Assembly (NCBI RefSeq): GCF_041915215.1
Contig: NZ_JAYSBV010000003.1
Reading direction: 5' to 3' (one strand)
DNA: 64,000 nucleotides
Source of the DNA: Zoogloea sp021286885
Lineage (GTDB): Bacteria; Pseudomonadota; Gammaproteobacteria; Burkholderiales; Rhodocyclaceae
Shown here: one piece after another, positions 33,669-42,342 of the stretch
Position numbering within the stretch: position 1 is the first letter of the stretch
Layout of the letters: the number at the start of each line of letters is the position of its first letter
Notes under the pieces: generated by a model
The model's input: only the letters and a program-made list of their open reading frames with translations
Databases searched by the model: none
What the model was told of the DNA's origin: nothing
Translations under genes and position numbers: made by a program

Positions 33669-35603
33669 TTACTTTTCCACGATCATGCGGATGCGCATTT
33701 CCAGGTGGAGTGCGTGGCAGAAGTGGGTGCAGTAGCACCAATAAACGCCCGGTTTGTCGGTCTTGAAGGTGACGGACTTGGTTTCCTGCGGGTTCACGAT
33801 GAAGTTGATGTTGTGCTTCGGAATCGCGAAACCGTGGGTCAAGTCTTCCACCTTGTCCAGGTTGGTGAGGATGAGGGTGACTTCGTCGCCCTTCTTGACC
33901 TTGAATTCCCGCAGGCTGTAGGTGGGCGCCTGGGAGGTGAGTTTGACGGTGACCTTGTTGCCGTTGCGGAATACGCCGGCTTCCTTCGGGTCTTTGATCG
34001 CGTTGGGGAAATCGTCCAGGTTGTAGATCTGGCGAGTCTTGATCTTGTCGCGCCGCACGATGATGAAGTCGTGGGGCTCGGGGCGTACCGGGTGGTCGGC
34101 CACCAGTTTCATCTTCTCGCCGGAGATGTCGATGAACTGTTCGTTTTCCGGGTGGAGCGGGCCCACCGGCAGGAAGCGGTCCTTGGAGAACTTGCAGCCC
34201 ACGCACAGCCACTTGCCATCGGCTTCGATGGTTTCAGACATGCTGGCGTTCAGGTGGCCCGGCTGGTATTGCACGTCCAGGCGATCCACCACGTACTTGG
34301 CGTTCTTGTCGCCCGCGTGGAACTTGATGGCGGCCTCCAGGTTCCACTTCACGATCTGGGAATCCAGGAACAGGGTGGTGTAGGCATTACCCCGACCATC
34401 GAAGGCGGTGTGCAGGGGCCCCAGGCCCAGTTCCACTTCGGCGACCACGGCCTTGTTGAGGTCGTCCAGCTTGCCGTCAAAATAATCCAGCACCTTGGCT
34501 AGCTCGATCACGGTGGCGGTGGGCGAAAGCTTGCCGGCGCAGATGAAGTATTTCTGATCCGGGCTGGCATTCACCCCGTGGGGGTTCTTGGGCACCGGCA
34601 CATAGCAGGACAGGGCGGTCTTGGGGTCTTTGTTGGCTGCCCGGGTGGCATCCACCACGGGCACCTTGCTGTCCCCGTAGGTCTTGAACTTGCCATCCTT
34701 GATGGCCTGTTCGATGCGGGCGATGTGGAAGAAGGCGCAGGCGTCCTTCTCAGCCGACATCATTTCTTCGAAATGGGCGCCCATTTCGGTGTTGTACTGG
34801 TTGGTCGCGGCCAGCTTGCCATCGAAGGAGGTGGCCACCAGGTCACAGTTCCCGTCGATCAGGGCCTGCCAGCGCACTTCCATGCTCTCGGCGTCGATGC
34901 AGGTGAACAGGGAGTGGTACTGGGTGGCGTCTTCGGCATTGTTGCCGTCATTGGGCAGCGGAATGCTGAACTCGGCGCCGGCAAACACCCGGGTGGTGTG
35001 CTTGATGGCCAGGTCCACCGGGTCGGCCTTGTCGGGGAAGATGCCGTGGAAGCCCTGGATGTTGGGGATCTCGGTGATCTTGTCGCACTCGAAGGTGTCC
35101 AGCTTCACCCGGGCGATACGGCCATTGATCTTGTCGTTGATCCAGGCGTAGCGGCCATCGTAGGTGCCATTGCTGTAAGAAGCGTGGGTGTGGTGGGTGT
35201 CCGCCACGGTGTAGCGCAGAGTGCCATCGGCCTTGGTGCCCATGATGGCCTTGGATTCGTTGGTGATGCCCCAGCCCACCAGGGCGTCGGGGTTGAACAC
35301 CGGAACCCGGGTGATTTCCCGGCCCGAAGGCAGGCCCAGGATGCGCATGTCGCCGGTATGGCCGCCCGACCAGATCCCGTAGTATTCGTCCAGCTGGCCC
35401 GGGGCCGAGTGGGTGGGGTTGGCGTGGGTGTCGGCAGCTGCAGGTGCGGCGGGGGCGGCGTTGCCCCCAGGCGCGGCTTCCTGCTTGCAGGAGGACAGGC
35501 CCACCGAGAGGCCCGCCCCGGCCAGACCGGCCATGGCGGCGGAATTCAGGAACTTGCGCCGGCTGGGCACCAGGTCGGTATCGTCGTGTTTGGTGTTGCT
35601 CAT
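33669..35603 (-). CDS. nosZ: Nitrous oxide reductase NosZ (Tat-exported)
   Basis: A 644-residue periplasmic copper enzyme reducing N2O to N2. The twin-arginine signal SRRKFLNSA has its arginines at R15-R16, pointing to the Tat-dependent (clade I) type. The N-terminal beta-propeller carries CuZ histidines (DTHHTHASYSNGTYDGRY, IQGFHG, HGVNASPD, LGPLHTAF, PGHLNASM, PEPHDF). The C-terminal cupredoxin domain has CuA motif CTHFCHALHLEM. No nosR, nosD, nosF, nosY or nosL is in the 64 kb, so the gene stands apart from accessory genes. A dyad and an FNR-like box lie upstream. Confidence 0.96.
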   Translation of the reverse strand: MSNTKHDDTDLVPSRRKFLNSAAMAGLAGAGLSVGLSSCKQEAAPGGNAAPAAPAAADTHANPTHSAPGQLDEYYGIWSGGHTGDMRILGLPSGREITRVPVFNPDALVGWGITNESKAIMGTKADGTLRYTVADTHHTHASYSNGTYDGRYAWINDKINGRIARVKLDTFECDKITEIPNIQGFHGIFPDKADPVDLAIKHTTRVFAGAEFSIPLPNDGNNAEDATQYHSLFTCIDAESMEVRWQALIDGNCDLVATSFDGKLAATNQYNTEMGAHFEEMMSAEKDACAFFHIARIEQAIKDGKFKTYGDSKVPVVDATRAANKDPKTALSCYVPVPKNPHGVNASPDQKYFICAGKLSPTATVIELAKVLDYFDGKLDDLNKAVVAEVELGLGPLHTAFDGRGNAYTTLFLDSQIVKWNLEAAIKFHAGDKNAKYVVDRLDVQYQPGHLNASMSETIEADGKWLCVGCKFSKDRFLPVGPLHPENEQFIDISGEKMKLVADHPVRPEPHDFIIVRRDKIKTRQIYNLDDFPNAIKDPKEAGVFRNGNKVTVKLTSQAPTYSLREFKVKKGDEVTLILTNLDKVEDLTHGFAIPKHNINFIVNPQETKSVTFKTDKPGVYWCYCTHFCHALHLEMRIRMIVEK

Positions 35604-35675
35604 TTCGGGTCTCCGTAAGTCCCCTGATGCAAAGGCAGACAGCTGCGCAGGGGGGCGCCCGTAAGGGGTGTGGGG

Positions 35676-35696
35676 GCTGCGACAATCTGTCGCAGC
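35676..35696. promoter_or_regulatory. Perfect 9-bp inverted repeat upstream of nosZ
   Basis: GCTGCGACA-ATC-TGTCGCAGC, about 75-95 bp before the nosZ start. It could be an operator or a 5' leader hairpin. Confidence 0.5.
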
Positions 35697-35726
35697 GCAC
35701 TCTAGGCGGGGGGGGCTCGAAAAGAA

Positions 35727-35740
35727 TTGATGCCGGGCAA
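35727..35740 (-). promoter_or_regulatory. FNR/Dnr-like site
   Basis: The minus strand reads TTGCC-CGGC-ATCAA. One half matches TTGAT-N4-ATCAA exactly and the other matches 3 of 5. It sits about 124 bp upstream of nosZ, compatible with anaerobic activation. Confidence 0.4.
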
Positions 35741-35865
35741 GAATCGCCAGTGGGCATGCAAAAACCGCAAAACGGCCTGAAAACTGCGTTAGAAAATCAG
35801 AACTTTATGATATTTAAAGGGAATTTTCAGGCCTTGGATGGCTTGCCCAGTGTGCGTTTGGCATC

Positions 35866-36219
35866 TCAGCGCTCGTGCAGGCGTGGAAAGCGCTTGAGCC
35901 ACAACCAAGCCACCATCAGTTGGATCGCGATGGTGAGGCTCCAGGTGCCGGTCACATAGCAGCAGGCAGCGGGCAGTACTAGCTGGAGCAGTTCTTCCAG
36001 GAGGGCGCCGATGCTGAACAGCACCAGCGTCAGAAAAGCCCAGCGGCGGATGAAGGCGGGCAGGTGAACGCCCATCTGGCGGTTATAGCGGTAGTTCTGC
36101 TCCTGCTCGAAGGGGGTGCCCCGGGTCACATCCCGAAAGTAGTCATAGGCCCACAGGTAGCGGCGCAGGGTGGTGCGCAGGTGCTGAGTGGGTGCAGGTG
36201 TGGGCGGGGTGGGCTGCAT
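35866..36219 (-). CDS. Small membrane protein, function unknown
   Basis: A 117-residue protein. GGAG lies 7 bp before the ATG. The Pro/Thr-rich N-terminus and basic, Tyr-rich middle (YDYFRDVTRGTPFEQEQNYRYN) are followed by two hydrophobic segments (about residues 61-80 and 85-107) and a basic end. I recognise no family. It lies upstream of nosZ on the same strand, but 262 bp and a probable nosZ promoter separate them, so a shared function is not implied. Confidence 0.65.
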   Translation of the reverse strand: MQPTPPTPAPTQHLRTTLRRYLWAYDYFRDVTRGTPFEQEQNYRYNRQMGVHLPAFIRRWAFLTLVLFSIGALLEELLQLVLPAACCYVTGTWSLTIAIQLMVAWLWLKRFPRLHER

Positions 36220-36355
36220 GGGCGGGCTCCATCGGGCAAGGCTTTTTGATTCCCGGTATATCGGCGTTCCCCGGGAAATCTGAGCCGGGTCGGGCGCCGG
36301 GAAGCGTTTGGGCTTTGATCCTTGCAGTCTGGTTCAGGTTTCCCGGGCTGCCAAC

Positions 36356-36396
36356 AAAAAAGCCGATCCACCCCGGCATGGGGTGGATCGGCTTCG
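36356..36396 (-). terminator. Rho-independent terminator for ppiC
   Basis: A 14-bp perfect stem, AGCCGATCCACCCC with GGGGTGGATCGGCT around a 5-nt loop, is followed on the minus strand by a T run. Confidence 0.93.
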
Positions 36397-36424
36397 GGCA
36401 CCTTGGCGCGTAGGCCAGATCAGA

Positions 36425-37207
36425 TTACTTGATCTGGGCCTTGGCGCGCAGCTCGGCCACGTGCTTCTCAACGGCCTGTTGTTCCAGGCGCTGCTTGAGC
36501 TGGGGCTTCACTTCTTCCAGGGTGGGAGACTTGAGGGCGCGCACGTCTTCGAGCTTGATGACGTGGTAGCCGAACTCGCTCTTCACCGGGGTGGCGCTGT
36601 ACTTGCCCTTTTCGAGCTTGGTCATGGCGTCGGAGAAGGGCTTCACGAAGCTGCCGGGGTTGGCCCAGCCCAGGTCGCCGCCCTTGTCCTTGGAGCCGGG
36701 ATCTTTGGATTGCTTGGCCAGGTCGTCAAACTTCTCGCCCTTGCCCAGCTTCTCGATGATGGCCTTGGCGTCTTCTTCCTTTTCCACCAGGATGTGGCGG
36801 ACCTTGTATTCCTTGTCGCCCAGCTGAGCCTTGATGCGGTCGTATTCGGCCTTGATGTCAGCTTCAGAGACCGGGTGGGCCTTGGCGTAGTCTTGCAGGT
36901 AGGTGTTCACCAGCAGGGATTGGCGGGCGATGTCCAGCTTGGTCTGGAAGGCTGCGCTCTTTTCGACGCCCTTCTTTTGGGCTTCCTGGGCCAGCACTTC
37001 GAGGCCGATCAGGCGTTCCTTGATGGCGGCGCGCAGCTGTTCGGAATCCGGGGCGCCCTGGGCTTTCTGCTCGGCGATCACGGCTTCGGCACGGCTTTGG
37101 GGAATGGCCTTGCCGTTCACCACGGCCAGGTTGTCAGCGGCAAAACTGGGCGCGGCAAACAGAACAGCCAGCAGGGAAAGGCTCAGACGGCTCAGGGTGA
37201 TTTTCAT
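36425..37207 (-). CDS. Periplasmic parvulin-type peptidyl-prolyl isomerase (PpiC/PrsA-like)
   Basis: A 260-residue foldase. A signal peptide (MKITLSRLSLSLLAVLFAAPSFA) and a SurA-like helical chaperone arm come first. The PpiC rotamase domain spans about residues 130-225 (YKVRHILVEKEEDAKAIIEKL, GGDLGWANPGSFVKPFSDAM, SEFGYHVIKLED). A C-terminal helix closes the protein. It assists folding of exported proteins. The yciB-yciI-bolA-ppiC order is typical of Betaproteobacteria. Confidence 0.94.
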   Translation of the reverse strand: MKITLSRLSLSLLAVLFAAPSFAADNLAVVNGKAIPQSRAEAVIAEQKAQGAPDSEQLRAAIKERLIGLEVLAQEAQKKGVEKSAAFQTKLDIARQSLLVNTYLQDYAKAHPVSEADIKAEYDRIKAQLGDKEYKVRHILVEKEEDAKAIIEKLGKGEKFDDLAKQSKDPGSKDKGGDLGWANPGSFVKPFSDAMTKLEKGKYSATPVKSEFGYHVIKLEDVRALKSPTLEEVKPQLKQRLEQQAVEKHVAELRAKAQIK

Positions 37208-37339
37208 CAGGTTTTCCTTGGATGTGGGAAATGCTCTAACAACTGGTCACTACGAAATTCAAAGTAAAACTCAAAGCAAACTCAAAGTCCTGCGCGGCAC
37301 CAGAGGGGGCGCCCCGGCACAGGGCCGGAGCTACGGGCT

Positions 37340-37609
37340 TCAGCTTTCTTCCGGGCTGCGAGCCTGGATGGCAAGGGCGTGGATGTCCTTGCGCATCATG
37401 TCGTCCAGGGCCGCGTAGATCATCCGGTGGCGGGCCACGGTGTTCTTGCCGGCAAAGGCCGCTGCAACGATGGTGAGCCGGTAATGGCCCCCGCCGCTGC
37501 GGGCGCCCGCATGGCCGGCGTGGAGGGCGCTGTCGTCCTCCAGTTCGAGCACGCTGGGAGCGAGGCTGGCGAGCCGGCTGCGGATCTGGTCGATCACGCT
37601 TTCACTCAC
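37340..37609 (-). CDS. bolA: BolA-family protein
   Basis: An 89-residue BolA-fold protein, a glutaredoxin partner implicated in Fe-S handling and morphology. The GTG start at 37609 overlaps the yciI stop as GTGA, with GAAGG upstream. Family features: HAGHAGARSGGGHYRLTIVAAAFAGKNTVARHRMIYAAL and a C-terminal IHALAIQA. A longer reading frame upstream is out of keeping with the family size. Confidence 0.92.
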   Translation of the reverse strand: MSESVIDQIRSRLASLAPSVLELEDDSALHAGHAGARSGGGHYRLTIVAAAFAGKNTVARHRMIYAALDDMMRKDIHALAIQARSPEES

Positions 37610-37905
37610 GGCAGCACCTTCTTGAAGGGCTTCACGATCACGTTCACATACACGCCAGCGGCCACGTAAGGATCTTGGCCAGCCCAAGCCTGGGCGTCGG
37701 CCAGGGAGGGGAATTCGGCCACGATCAGGCTGCCGGTGAAGCCGGCGGGGCCGGGGTCGGGAGAATCCACCGCCGGACACGGGCCCGCCATCAGCAGGCG
37801 GCCTTCGGCCTGGAGGGCGTGCAGGCGGGCCAGATGCTCGGGGCGAGCGGCCAGGCGTTGGTCGAGGCTATTCGGGGCGTCTTCACCCATGATCACGTAC
37901 AGCAT
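37606..37905 (-). CDS. YciI-family protein
   Basis: A 99-residue YciI-like protein (dimeric alpha+beta barrel). It begins MLYVIMGEDAPNSLDQRLAARPEHLARL, with a conserved His/Asp pair (RPEHLARLHAL, DAQAWAGQDPY) and a C-terminal VIVKPFKKV. The catalytic role is unproven. It overlaps bolA by 4 bp and touches the yciB stop. Confidence 0.92.
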   Translation of the reverse strand: MLYVIMGEDAPNSLDQRLAARPEHLARLHALQAEGRLLMAGPCPAVDSPDPGPAGFTGSLIVAEFPSLADAQAWAGQDPYVAAGVYVNVIVKPFKKVLP

Positions 37906-38441
37906 TATTTGGATTCCTCCTGGATGTAGCGGGACAGCAGTGCACCCTGGGCCAGCACGAAGACGAACATCAGTCCCATGACGCCAAACAGCTTGAAATT
38001 GACCCAGGTTTCTTCGGAAAAGTGGTAGGCAACGAACAGGTTAACCCCGCCCATGACGCTGAAAAACCCAGCCCAGGCCAAACTCAGCCGGGGCCAGATC
38101 GCGTCGGGCAACTGTATCTGAGCTTCGAGCAGGCTGCGGATCAGGTTTTTCCCCATCAGGAACTGGCTGCCCAGCAGGCTGGCGGCAAAGAACCAGTACA
38201 GCACGGTGGGTTTCCACATGATGAAAGTGGGGTTTTGCAGCACCAGGGTGGCGCCGCCAAACACGCCCACGATCACCAGGCTGATCCACTGCATGGTTTC
38301 GATCTTGCGATGCTTGAACCAGCCCCAAGCGATCTGGCCGATGGTGGCGGCAATGGCGATGGCGGTGGCAGCGTAGATCCCGGCAAACTTGTAGGCCACA
38401 AAGAACAGCAGCACCGGAAACAGGTCGGCAAAGGCTTTCAT
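37905..38441 (-). CDS. yciB: Inner-membrane septation protein A
   Basis: A 178-residue polytopic protein with about five hydrophobic segments. The family opening MKAFADLFPVLLFFVAYKFAGIYAATA and the ending ALLSRYIQEES are diagnostic for YciB/IspZ, linked to cell envelope and septation. The stop coincides with the yciI start base. Confidence 0.95.
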   Translation of the reverse strand: MKAFADLFPVLLFFVAYKFAGIYAATAIAIAATIGQIAWGWFKHRKIETMQWISLVIVGVFGGATLVLQNPTFIMWKPTVLYWFFAASLLGSQFLMGKNLIRSLLEAQIQLPDAIWPRLSLAWAGFFSVMGGVNLFVAYHFSEETWVNFKLFGVMGLMFVFVLAQGALLSRYIQEESK

Positions 38442-38450
38442 GGGGCGTCC

Positions 38451-38861
38451 TCAGGCCGGGTCCGGGCGGTTGCGCATGTGGTCGGCGAGGCCGACGATGG
38501 CCTCCTGGATCTTGTCCCGCAGGGGGCCAGCGGGGATGCATTCCTTGAGGGCCAGGTCCATGCACATCAGCCATTGGTCGCGGGCCTGGCTGTCGATGGC
38601 AAAAGGCATGTGGCGGGCCCGCAGGCGCGGGTGGCCAAAGGCTTGTTCAAACAGGGGCGGGCCCCCCAGCCAGCCGCTTAGGTACATGAACAGCTTCTGC
38701 TCGGAGCCGGTCAGATCGGTCGGATGCATCTGACGCAGTTCCCAGGCTTCGGGCAGGGTGTCCATCAGCGTGTAAAAGCGGTGCACCAGGTTTTGGATGG
38801 CGGCTTCGCCACCGAATTCGGTGTAGGGCGTTACCAGGGGGAGGTCTTGTTCGGAGGACAT
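38451..38861 (-). CDS. Group II-like truncated hemoglobin
   Basis: A 136-residue 2-on-2 globin. It starts with ATG at 38861 (a TTG 9 bp earlier is possible). Features: Y-T-EFGGEAAIQNLVHRFYTLMDTLPE at the A-B helices, then LSGWLGGPPLFEQAFGHPRLRARHMPF with the proximal His, and WLMCMDLAL. Such proteins bind O2 or NO; a nitrosative-stress role is plausible near respiratory genes, but not shown. yciB follows 9 bp downstream. Confidence 0.9.
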   Translation of the reverse strand: MSSEQDLPLVTPYTEFGGEAAIQNLVHRFYTLMDTLPEAWELRQMHPTDLTGSEQKLFMYLSGWLGGPPLFEQAFGHPRLRARHMPFAIDSQARDQWLMCMDLALKECIPAGPLRDKIQEAIVGLADHMRNRPDPA

Positions 38862-38929
38862 CGTATGCAATCTGTGATTTTTTGTAGAGCCCGGCGGCTG
38901 GCGTTGGGATGGGGCAGGGCGGCAAGATT

Positions 38930-40300
38930 CTAGCCGCTAATTGAGCCCTTGGGCGCAGCCTGAAGCAGGATACGCGCCCGCAATCCACCACCCGCCCGCT
39001 GCAGCAGGTGAAATTCTCCCTGCTGGCCGCGCACGATGCGATCCACGATGGCCAGCCCCAGGCCGGAGCCCTTGGTGTTGCTGCGCGCAGCCTCCAGTCG
39101 GGTAAAGGGGCGTTTGACCCGTTCGGTGTCTTCGGGGGGGATGCCCGGGCCCCGATCCAGCACTTCGAGGGCGGGGCGCCCGTCCGCATCCCGGGTGAGA
39201 GCCAGTTCGGGGGTGCAGCCCGCGTAATTGAGGCCGTTTTCGATCAGATTCACCACCGCCCGGCGCAGGGCCTGGGGGCGGGCGAGGGCGAAGGCCTCGG
39301 TGGTGGTGTGTTCAATGCTAAGCGGGTGGCCACGCCGGGCGTAGAGGGCCGAAAGTTCCTCGGCTAGGGCGCCCAGATCCACGGGCTCCAGGTCGCCGCT
39401 CCCGTCGCCTTTGGAGAACTCCAGAAACTGGCCAATGATTCGATCCATGTCTTCGATGTCGGACACCATCGCGTCCACATCCGTCGGATCGGCGCCGCAC
39501 ATCTCCACCCCCAGGCGCAGGCGGGCGAGGGGGGTGCGCAGGTCGTGGGAGACTCCGGCCAGGATCAGCGCCCGGTCGGCGTCCAGTTGTTGCAGATCGT
39601 TGGACATCTGGTTGAAGGCCCGGGCCAGGTCGGCCAGCTCGGTGGGGCCGTTCTCGCTCAGATGTGGGGGAAACTGGCCCCGGCCCACGCTGCGGGCGGC
39701 TTCGGCCAGGGTTTTGAGGGGGCGGTTGAGGCGCGAGACGATCTTGGAGGCGCCCAGCATCGCCAGGCACAGGGCCACGGCAGTCCAGCCCAGCCATTCG
39801 AGGGCGTGGGGGCGCAGCAGCCGGTCGGCGGGCAGTTGAACCCAGAATTCGCTGGATTCGCCCGGACGCTCCCCGGCAATCCGAAAACTCACCCAGAAGC
39901 CGGGCAGTCCTTCCCAGGCGGCGGCAAAGCGGGTGCTGGCTCCCAGCTGGTAGCGGACTTCCTCGGTGATGCTGCGCATCAACAAGCTGTCATCCTGGGG
40001 GGTGATCCGGTCGCTGCTTTCGGCGGGATATACCCGGATGCCTTCCAGGGTGGCGAGGTCGAGCAGCAGATCCTTGCGCAGGGCCGGGTCGGAGTTGAGC
40101 AGGGCGGTGCGGGTCAGGTTGACGATGCTGACCACTGTCTGGGCGGTTTGGCGTGCCCGGTTGGCCCGGTCGAAATAGCTGAAGATGGCTGACCAGACGA
40201 TCACCGAAGCGAGCATCAGGACAGCCACCATCAGGAAGATCCGCCACAGCAGGGTGCGTGGCACGGCGCGCAGCCGGGCCCGGTAGCGGAAACGGAGCAT
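38930..40300 (-). CDS. EnvZ-type sensor histidine kinase
   Basis: A 456-residue kinase. The ATG at 40300 lies 19 bp after the ompR stop. The first membrane helix is at about residues 20-40, with a periplasmic region of about 120 residues, a second helix near 165-185 and a HAMP domain. The phospho-acceptor is H252 in AGVSHDLRTPLARLRLG, and the ATPase boxes are NLIENGLNYAG, DRGPGIP and GSGLGLAIV. Together with the regulator upstream this is an EnvZ/OmpR-type pair; no porin target is in the window. Confidence 0.92.
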   Translation of the reverse strand: MLRFRYRARLRAVPRTLLWRIFLMVAVLMLASVIVWSAIFSYFDRANRARQTAQTVVSIVNLTRTALLNSDPALRKDLLLDLATLEGIRVYPAESSDRITPQDDSLLMRSITEEVRYQLGASTRFAAAWEGLPGFWVSFRIAGERPGESSEFWVQLPADRLLRPHALEWLGWTAVALCLAMLGASKIVSRLNRPLKTLAEAARSVGRGQFPPHLSENGPTELADLARAFNQMSNDLQQLDADRALILAGVSHDLRTPLARLRLGVEMCGADPTDVDAMVSDIEDMDRIIGQFLEFSKGDGSGDLEPVDLGALAEELSALYARRGHPLSIEHTTTEAFALARPQALRRAVVNLIENGLNYAGCTPELALTRDADGRPALEVLDRGPGIPPEDTERVKRPFTRLEAARSNTKGSGLGLAIVDRIVRGQQGEFHLLQRAGGGLRARILLQAAPKGSISG

Positions 40301-40319
40301 GGGGTTCAGATGCCGCCGC

Positions 40320-41048
40320 TCAGCCGTTGTGCTTGGTGCCATCCGGCACAAACACGTAGCCAAAGCCCCAGACGGTTTGAATGTAGCGGGGCTTGCCCGG
40401 GTCTTCTTCGATCAGCTTGCGCAGGCGGGACACCTGCACGTCGATGGAGCGGTCGAACACGTCGTACTCGCGGCCCCGGGCCAGCTCCATTAGCTTGTCG
40501 CGAGACAGGGGCTGGCGGGCGTGCTGGATCAGCACCTTGAGCAGCGCGAATTCGCCGGTGGTGAGGTGGGTTTCGGTGCCGTCGCGGATCAGGATGCGGG
40601 TGCCCAGCTGAACGGTGACCTTGCCAAAATGCACGTCCTCGTCTTCAGCGGTGGGGGCGCCCGGCGGGGTCTGGGGCTGGCGGCGCAGCACCGCGTGGAT
40701 GCGGGCGACCAGCTCCCGTGGGTTGAAGGGCTTGGGCAGGTAGTCATCGGCGCCCATTTCGAGGCCCACGATGCGATCCACATCATCGCCCTTGGCGGTC
40801 AGCATCACGATGGGGATGCTGTTGTCGGTGCCCCGCAGGCGGCGGCAGATGGAGAGGCCATCCTCGCCGGGCAGCATCAGGTCGAGCACCATGATGTCGA
40901 AGTGTTCGCGCAGCAGGGCCCGGTCCATCTGGGCCGCGTCGTTCACGACCTTGACGTTGAAGCCCTGTTCGCCCAGATAGCGCTTGAGCAGGTCGCGCAA
41001 GCGTACGTCGTCGTCGACGACAAGAACCCGATAACTTTGTTTTTCCAT
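40320..41048 (-). CDS. ompR: OmpR-type response regulator
   Basis: A 242-residue regulator. The receiver has D12-D13-D14, phospho-acceptor D56 (MVLDLMLPGEDG) and K in YLPKPF. The winged-helix C-terminus reads LTTGEFALLKVLIQHARQPLSRDKLMELARG ... RSIDVQVSRLRKLIEEDPGKPRYIQTVWGFGYVF. Sequence and gene order match OmpR of Betaproteobacteria. Confidence 0.94.
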   Translation of the reverse strand: MEKQSYRVLVVDDDVRLRDLLKRYLGEQGFNVKVVNDAAQMDRALLREHFDIMVLDLMLPGEDGLSICRRLRGTDNSIPIVMLTAKGDDVDRIVGLEMGADDYLPKPFNPRELVARIHAVLRRQPQTPPGAPTAEDEDVHFGKVTVQLGTRILIRDGTETHLTTGEFALLKVLIQHARQPLSRDKLMELARGREYDVFDRSIDVQVSRLRKLIEEDPGKPRYIQTVWGFGYVFVPDGTKHNG

Positions 41049-41266
41049 GAGGTCGCATCCTAACGACTAGTCCGCCGGTCGGCTAGCCATGCAAAATTGC
41101 TGTCCGGTAAGCAAACGTAAGCCTGACCGAGTGTTTTACATCGTCTTACAAACCCTTGCTTCGCCTTGGCTGAGGCCTGCCATCATTCGAAAACGAGCAG
41201 TGTAGAACTGTGCAGCAGTGTTCGGGGCAGATGCCCGAGCGTATCGGATCAGGTAGGATGAAGGCC

Positions 41267-41584
41267 ATGTCGAGAAAGAAGTCTTTGCCGATGATGCGGG
41301 CCCGTCTGGCCCTGGGCCTGCTTGTGGTCGGACAACTCTGGGGTGCAAGTTGCGTCCAGGCTGAACCCAGCGAGCGTCGCCACCCTTTTGTACTCCCGAG
41401 TGGACTCCCTCGAGAGCTGCCCGTTCCCCAGCCCCAGGGCTTTGTGTCTTCTGACACCGCCCGCCGGGAGGCTGACGATGCCCATGCCCGCCGCACCTGG
41501 AGCGTTGAAGAACGCCGTCAGCTGCGCCGCGACATCCACGACGCAGGCCGCGACATCTACGGCTACCAGCCCCGTCGGGACTGA
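41267..41584 (+). CDS. Small exported hypothetical protein
   Basis: A protein of about 105 residues if started at the ATG at 41267 (41258 is equally possible). The basic N-terminus and hydrophobic helix (ARLALGLLVVGQLWGASCVQA) look like a signal peptide. The mature part has a Pro-rich middle and a strongly charged tail, WSVEERRQLRRDIHDAGRDIYGYQ. I recognise no named family. It lies 65 bp before tsaB on the same strand. Confidence 0.6.
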   Translation: MSRKKSLPMMRARLALGLLVVGQLWGASCVQAEPSERRHPFVLPSGLPRELPVPQPQGFVSSDTARREADDAHARRTWSVEERRQLRRDIHDAGRDIYGYQPRRD

Positions 41585-41649
41585 AGTTTTCGGTGCCGAT
41601 GCACCGGGTGCGTGCCCCAGGGCGGCGGGGGCGGTAGAATTCGCCCCCT

Positions 41650-42342
41650 ATGAAGATTCTTGCCATCGAAACCTCCACCGATCAGGCCAGCATTGCCCTG
41701 CTGCTGGATGGTCGCCTCATCGAACACCCCGTACCGCCCCGCCAGGGGCCGGCTGAAACCCTGCTTCCCGCCATTCGTGGCTTGCTGGCCGAGGCCGGCG
41801 TGGGCCTGGATGCGCTGGATGCCTTCGCCTTCAGCGCCGGGCCTGGTGCCTTCACCAGTCTGCGCCTGGGCTGCGGTGTGGCCCAGGGTTTGGCCCTGGG
41901 TTGCGGCAAGCCGGTGATTCCGGTGGGCAGCCTGGACGTGCTGGCCCGGGCCGCCGAGCGGGCCCAGGTCTTTGTGGTGGCCGATGCCCGCATGGGCGAA
42001 GTCTATTGCGCCCCCTATCAGATGCAGGATGGGCAGCTCCAGCCCCTGGCCGAACCCGTTTGCTGCGCCCCGGCAGAGGCCCGGCTGCCCGACGGCGAAG
42101 GCTGGTTTGGCTTTGGCTCCGGCTTCCGGGCCTATCCCGATGCGCTCCTGCCCGCTCTTGGGGTGGGGCTCGCGGGTTTTGATCCCAGCCCCATGCCCCG
42201 TGCCGGCACCCTGGCCCAACTCGCCGCCGAAGCGGCTGCCCGGGGCGAGGCAGTTGACCCTGCCGATGCCCGTCTGCGCTATGTGCGCGACAAGGTGGCC
42301 ATGACCACCGCCGAGCGTCTCGCCCGGGGAGGCAAGGCATGA
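41650..42342 (+). CDS. tsaB: tRNA threonylcarbamoyladenosine biosynthesis protein TsaB
   Basis: A 230-residue actin-like ASKHA protein required with TsaD/TsaE for t6A37 tRNA modification. It begins MKILAIETSTDQASIAL and contains FSAGPGAFTSLRLGCGVAQGLALG and VVADARMGEVYCAPY, all typical of TsaB. Its stop overlaps the rimI start (ATGA). Confidence 0.96.
   Translation: MKILAIETSTDQASIALLLDGRLIEHPVPPRQGPAETLLPAIRGLLAEAGVGLDALDAFAFSAGPGAFTSLRLGCGVAQGLALGCGKPVIPVGSLDVLARAAERAQVFVVADARMGEVYCAPYQMQDGQLQPLAEPVCCAPAEARLPDGEGWFGFGSGFRAYPDALLPALGVGLAGFDPSPMPRAGTLAQLAAEAAARGEAVDPADARLRYVRDKVAMTTAERLARGGKA

Larger units (their letters stand above)
35604..35865. promoter_or_regulatory. nosZ upstream region
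   Basis: A 262-bp gap between nosZ and a small membrane protein gene. It contains a perfect 9-bp dyad (35676-35696), an FNR/Dnr-like site (35727-35740) and an AT-rich segment near 35785-35830. No gene is seen. Confidence 0.5.
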
